Origin: JANYHF01 sp963732765
Lineage (GTDB): Bacteria; Pseudomonadota; Alphaproteobacteria; Rhizobiales; Hyphomicrobiaceae
Assembly: GCA_963732765.1 (NCBI GenBank)
Contig: CAVTAS010000003.1
Coordinates: 62,001-126,000, forward strand
Length of the DNA: 64,000 nucleotides
Reading direction: 5' to 3'
Shown: positions 62,360 through 64,000 of the stretch, one piece after another
How positions within the stretch are numbered: the first letter of the stretch is position 1
How the letters are laid out: every line of letters begins with the position of its first letter
Translations under genes and position numbers: made by a program
The notes under the pieces: model-generated
Told to the model about the DNA's origin: nothing
Databases searched by the model: none
The model's input: the letters and a program-made list of their open reading frames with translations, nothing else

Positions 62360-63232
62360 ATGGCAACGAAGGACATAGCCGTGCCGGCACCGCTGATGGC
62401 CGGCAAGCGTGGCCTCGTGATGGGCGTCGCCAATGACCGATCCATCGCCTGGGGAATTTCCCGCGTGCTGGCGGGACAGGGAGCAAAGCTCGCCTTCACC
62501 TATCAGGGCGAAGCGTTCGGCCGCCGCACCATCCCGCTCGCCCAGTCGGTCAATGCCGAAATCATCGAGGACTGCGATGTGTCGGACCTGGCTTCGGTCG
62601 ACAAGGTGTTCAAGTCGATCGAAAAGACCTGGGGCGGCCTAGACTTTGTCGTGCATGCGCTCGCCTTCTCCGATCGCAACGAGCTGCGTGGCAAGTACGC
62701 CGATACGACGCGTGACAACTTCCTGAATACCATGACAATTTCGTGCTTCTCGTTCACCGAGGTGGCCAAGCGCGCCGCTGCCCTGATGCCCAAGGGCGGA
62801 TCGATGATCACGCTCACCTACGGCGGGGCGACCCGCGTGGTGCCGAGCTACAATGTTATGGGCATTGCCAAGGCCGCCCTCGAGGCCAGCGTACGCTACC
62901 TCGCCGCCGACTACGGCCCGCAGGCCATCCGCGTCAACGCGCTGTCCGCCGGCCCCATGCGCACGCTCGCCGGCTCGGGCGTGTCCGACGCGCGCGCCAT
63001 CTTCAACTACCAGGGCGACCATGCCCCGTTGCGCCGCACGCCAACTCTCGACGAAATTGGCGGCTCCGCGCTCTACCTGCTCTCGGATCTCTCGGGCGCG
63101 GTGACGGGCGAGGTCCACTTTGTGGACTGCGGGTACAATATGGTCGCCATGCCGGCGCTTGAAGACCTGAAGTCCCTTGAAGCCAACGCTACGATCGCCG
63201 GCCGCGCCCGCCGGGTCGACGCGGCGGAGTAG
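62360..63232 (+). CDS. fabI: Enoyl-ACP reductase (NADH) FabI
   Basis: 290 residues from 62360 (MATKDIAVPAPLM), with GGGAG about 9 bases upstream; the frame opens at 62309. SDR fold with MGVANDRSIAWGIS at the NADH site and the YxxMxxxK active site in PSYNVMGIAKAALEASV. Performs the last step of each elongation cycle; target of triclosan-like inhibitors in other bacteria. Its C-terminus (GRARRVDAAE) is longer than E. coli FabI. Confidence 0.94.
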   Translation: MATKDIAVPAPLMAGKRGLVMGVANDRSIAWGISRVLAGQGAKLAFTYQGEAFGRRTIPLAQSVNAEIIEDCDVSDLASVDKVFKSIEKTWGGLDFVVHALAFSDRNELRGKYADTTRDNFLNTMTISCFSFTEVAKRAAALMPKGGSMITLTYGGATRVVPSYNVMGIAKAALEASVRYLAADYGPQAIRVNALSAGPMRTLAGSGVSDARAIFNYQGDHAPLRRTPTLDEIGGSALYLLSDLSGAVTGEVHFVDCGYNMVAMPALEDLKSLEANATIAGRARRVDAAE

Positions 63233-63297
63233 GTCACGCACGGAATTTTTCCGTTAGTGGCCTGACAATCGGCACGATCTGGCGCTATTGTGCCGAC

Positions 63298-64000
63298 ATG
63301 ATTGGACTCTTCGACAGCGGCCATGGCGGCCTCACCATTCTGCGCGCGCTGACCCAGCGCTTTCCCGCGGCTGGCTTTATCTATTTGGGTGACCATGCCA
63401 ACGCGCCCTACGGCAACCGGCCGTCGGACGAGATCGTCGCGCTGACGGCCAAAGGTGTCGATGCGCTGTTCGGGCTTGGCTGCTCCCTGGTCATGCTGGC
63501 GTGCAACACGGCGACGGCAATCGCGGGCCGCAAGCTGCAGCGTGAGTGGCTGCCGGCGAGCGGCTGGACCGGCCACAATGTGATCGGTGTGATCGCGCCC
63601 ACGGTGGAAGCGGCGACGCAGACGCCCTGGTCGGTGATGACGCCGCAATATCCGCAAAAGAACAACACCGACACTATCGCGGTGTTCGGTACCCGGCGGA
63701 CGATCGCATCAGGCGTTTTCTACGAAGAGATCCGCAAGCGCTGCCCCAAGGTGACGGTACTGCAGCAGGCCTGCCCGGATCTCGCCGGCGCGATCGAAGA
63801 CGGCGCGCCCGAAGCCGTGCTTTCCTCGATGGTGGAAGGCTATGTCGCCGAGATGATAAGCGCCAACAAGGGCCATCCACCCCATCGCGCCATCCTGGGC
63901 TGCACGCACTATCCGCTGATCGAACACCTGTTCCGGCTGTACCTGCCGCCGTTCACGCGCCTGCTCAGCCAATCCGAAATCGTCGCCGACAGCCTGGAAG
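63298..64000 (+). CDS. murI: Glutamate racemase, 3' end outside window
   Basis: 234 codons visible. N-terminal LFDSGHGGLTILRAL with the Asp-Ser pair, catalytic Cys in LACNTATAIAG and second catalytic Cys in LGCTHYPLIE. It supplies D-glutamate for peptidoglycan. Begins 65 bases after fabI. An insertion (about residues 95-125, TPWSVMTPQYPQKNNTDTIA) lengthens the middle compared with E. coli, but the frame is unbroken. Confidence 0.92.
   Translation, partial: MIGLFDSGHGGLTILRALTQRFPAAGFIYLGDHANAPYGNRPSDEIVALTAKGVDALFGLGCSLVMLACNTATAIAGRKLQREWLPASGWTGHNVIGVIAPTVEAATQTPWSVMTPQYPQKNNTDTIAVFGTRRTIASGVFYEEIRKRCPKVTVLQQACPDLAGAIEDGAPEAVLSSMVEGYVAEMISANKGHPPHRAILGCTHYPLIEHLFRLYLPPFTRLLSQSEIVADSLE

Overview
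This 64 kb window is GC-rich alphaproteobacterial chromosome. The order is probably Hyphomicrobiales (Rhizobiales). The evidence is a gcrA cell-cycle regulator, an irr/fur-type regulator divergent from fabA-fabB-fabI, an argD-argF-hslO-trhO operon, a Rhizobium-type glycerol ABC transporter (glpSTPQUV), and several families of short palindromic intergenic repeats typical of the order. The sequence does not allow a genus call. I found no rRNA, tRNA, CRISPR array or complete insertion sequence.

Layout. 1-5.8 kb: minus-strand catabolic operon with a CUT1 sugar-type ABC importer, a GntR regulator and an enolase-superfamily enzyme cut by the left edge. 6.1-7.7 kb: divergent GMC oxidoreductase. 7.9-13.5 kb: minus-strand operon with a class III aminotransferase and a spermidine/putrescine-type ABC importer, with a divergent LysR regulator; two of its genes carry single-base frameshifts. 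14.7-20.9 kb: glycerol importer glpS-T-P-Q-U-V. 21.5-27.5 kb: peptide/nickel-type ABC importer. 27.6-34.4 kb: alpha/beta hydrolase of the proline iminopeptidase type, MsrP-like molybdoenzyme, nucleoside hydrolase, VOC protein, EF-G-like GTPase and TrhO. 34.3-37.7 kb: hslO, argF, argD. 38.2 kb: gcrA. 39.0-39.7 kb: hicAB toxin-antitoxin pair with a broken toxin. 39.7-48.6 kb: phosphate block phoR-pstS-pstS-pstC-pstA-pstB-phoU-phoB. 48.6-50.2 kb: DUF971 protein and Mrp Fe-S carrier. 50.4-54.8 kb: RelE/ParE toxin-antitoxin pair, DUF1989, TerB, TPR protein, zapE and gpt. 55.0-59.5 kb: telA, SBP-VWA lipoprotein, xpaC and a second SBP-like protein. 59.8-64.0 kb: irr, fabA, fabB, fabI and the start of murI.

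Functional picture. The first 27 kb is almost entirely solute uptake: four complete ABC importers for four substrate classes, with the enzymes and regulators that would use the imported compounds. The right half is housekeeping and stress physiology: phosphate starvation, arginine synthesis, unsaturated fatty acid synthesis, iron response and redox repair.

Three things stand out. First, the two ATPases of the glycerol importer are degenerate in complementary motifs, which predicts one working and one dead ATP site. Second, a poorly described four-gene operon combines TelA, XpaC, a von Willebrand domain and two periplasmic-binding-protein folds. Third, six otherwise intact genes are each interrupted by one single-base frameshift, five of them by one extra base. 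That pattern must be checked as possible sequencing error before any gene is called dead. At least four families of palindromic intergenic repeats occupy the gaps between operons.
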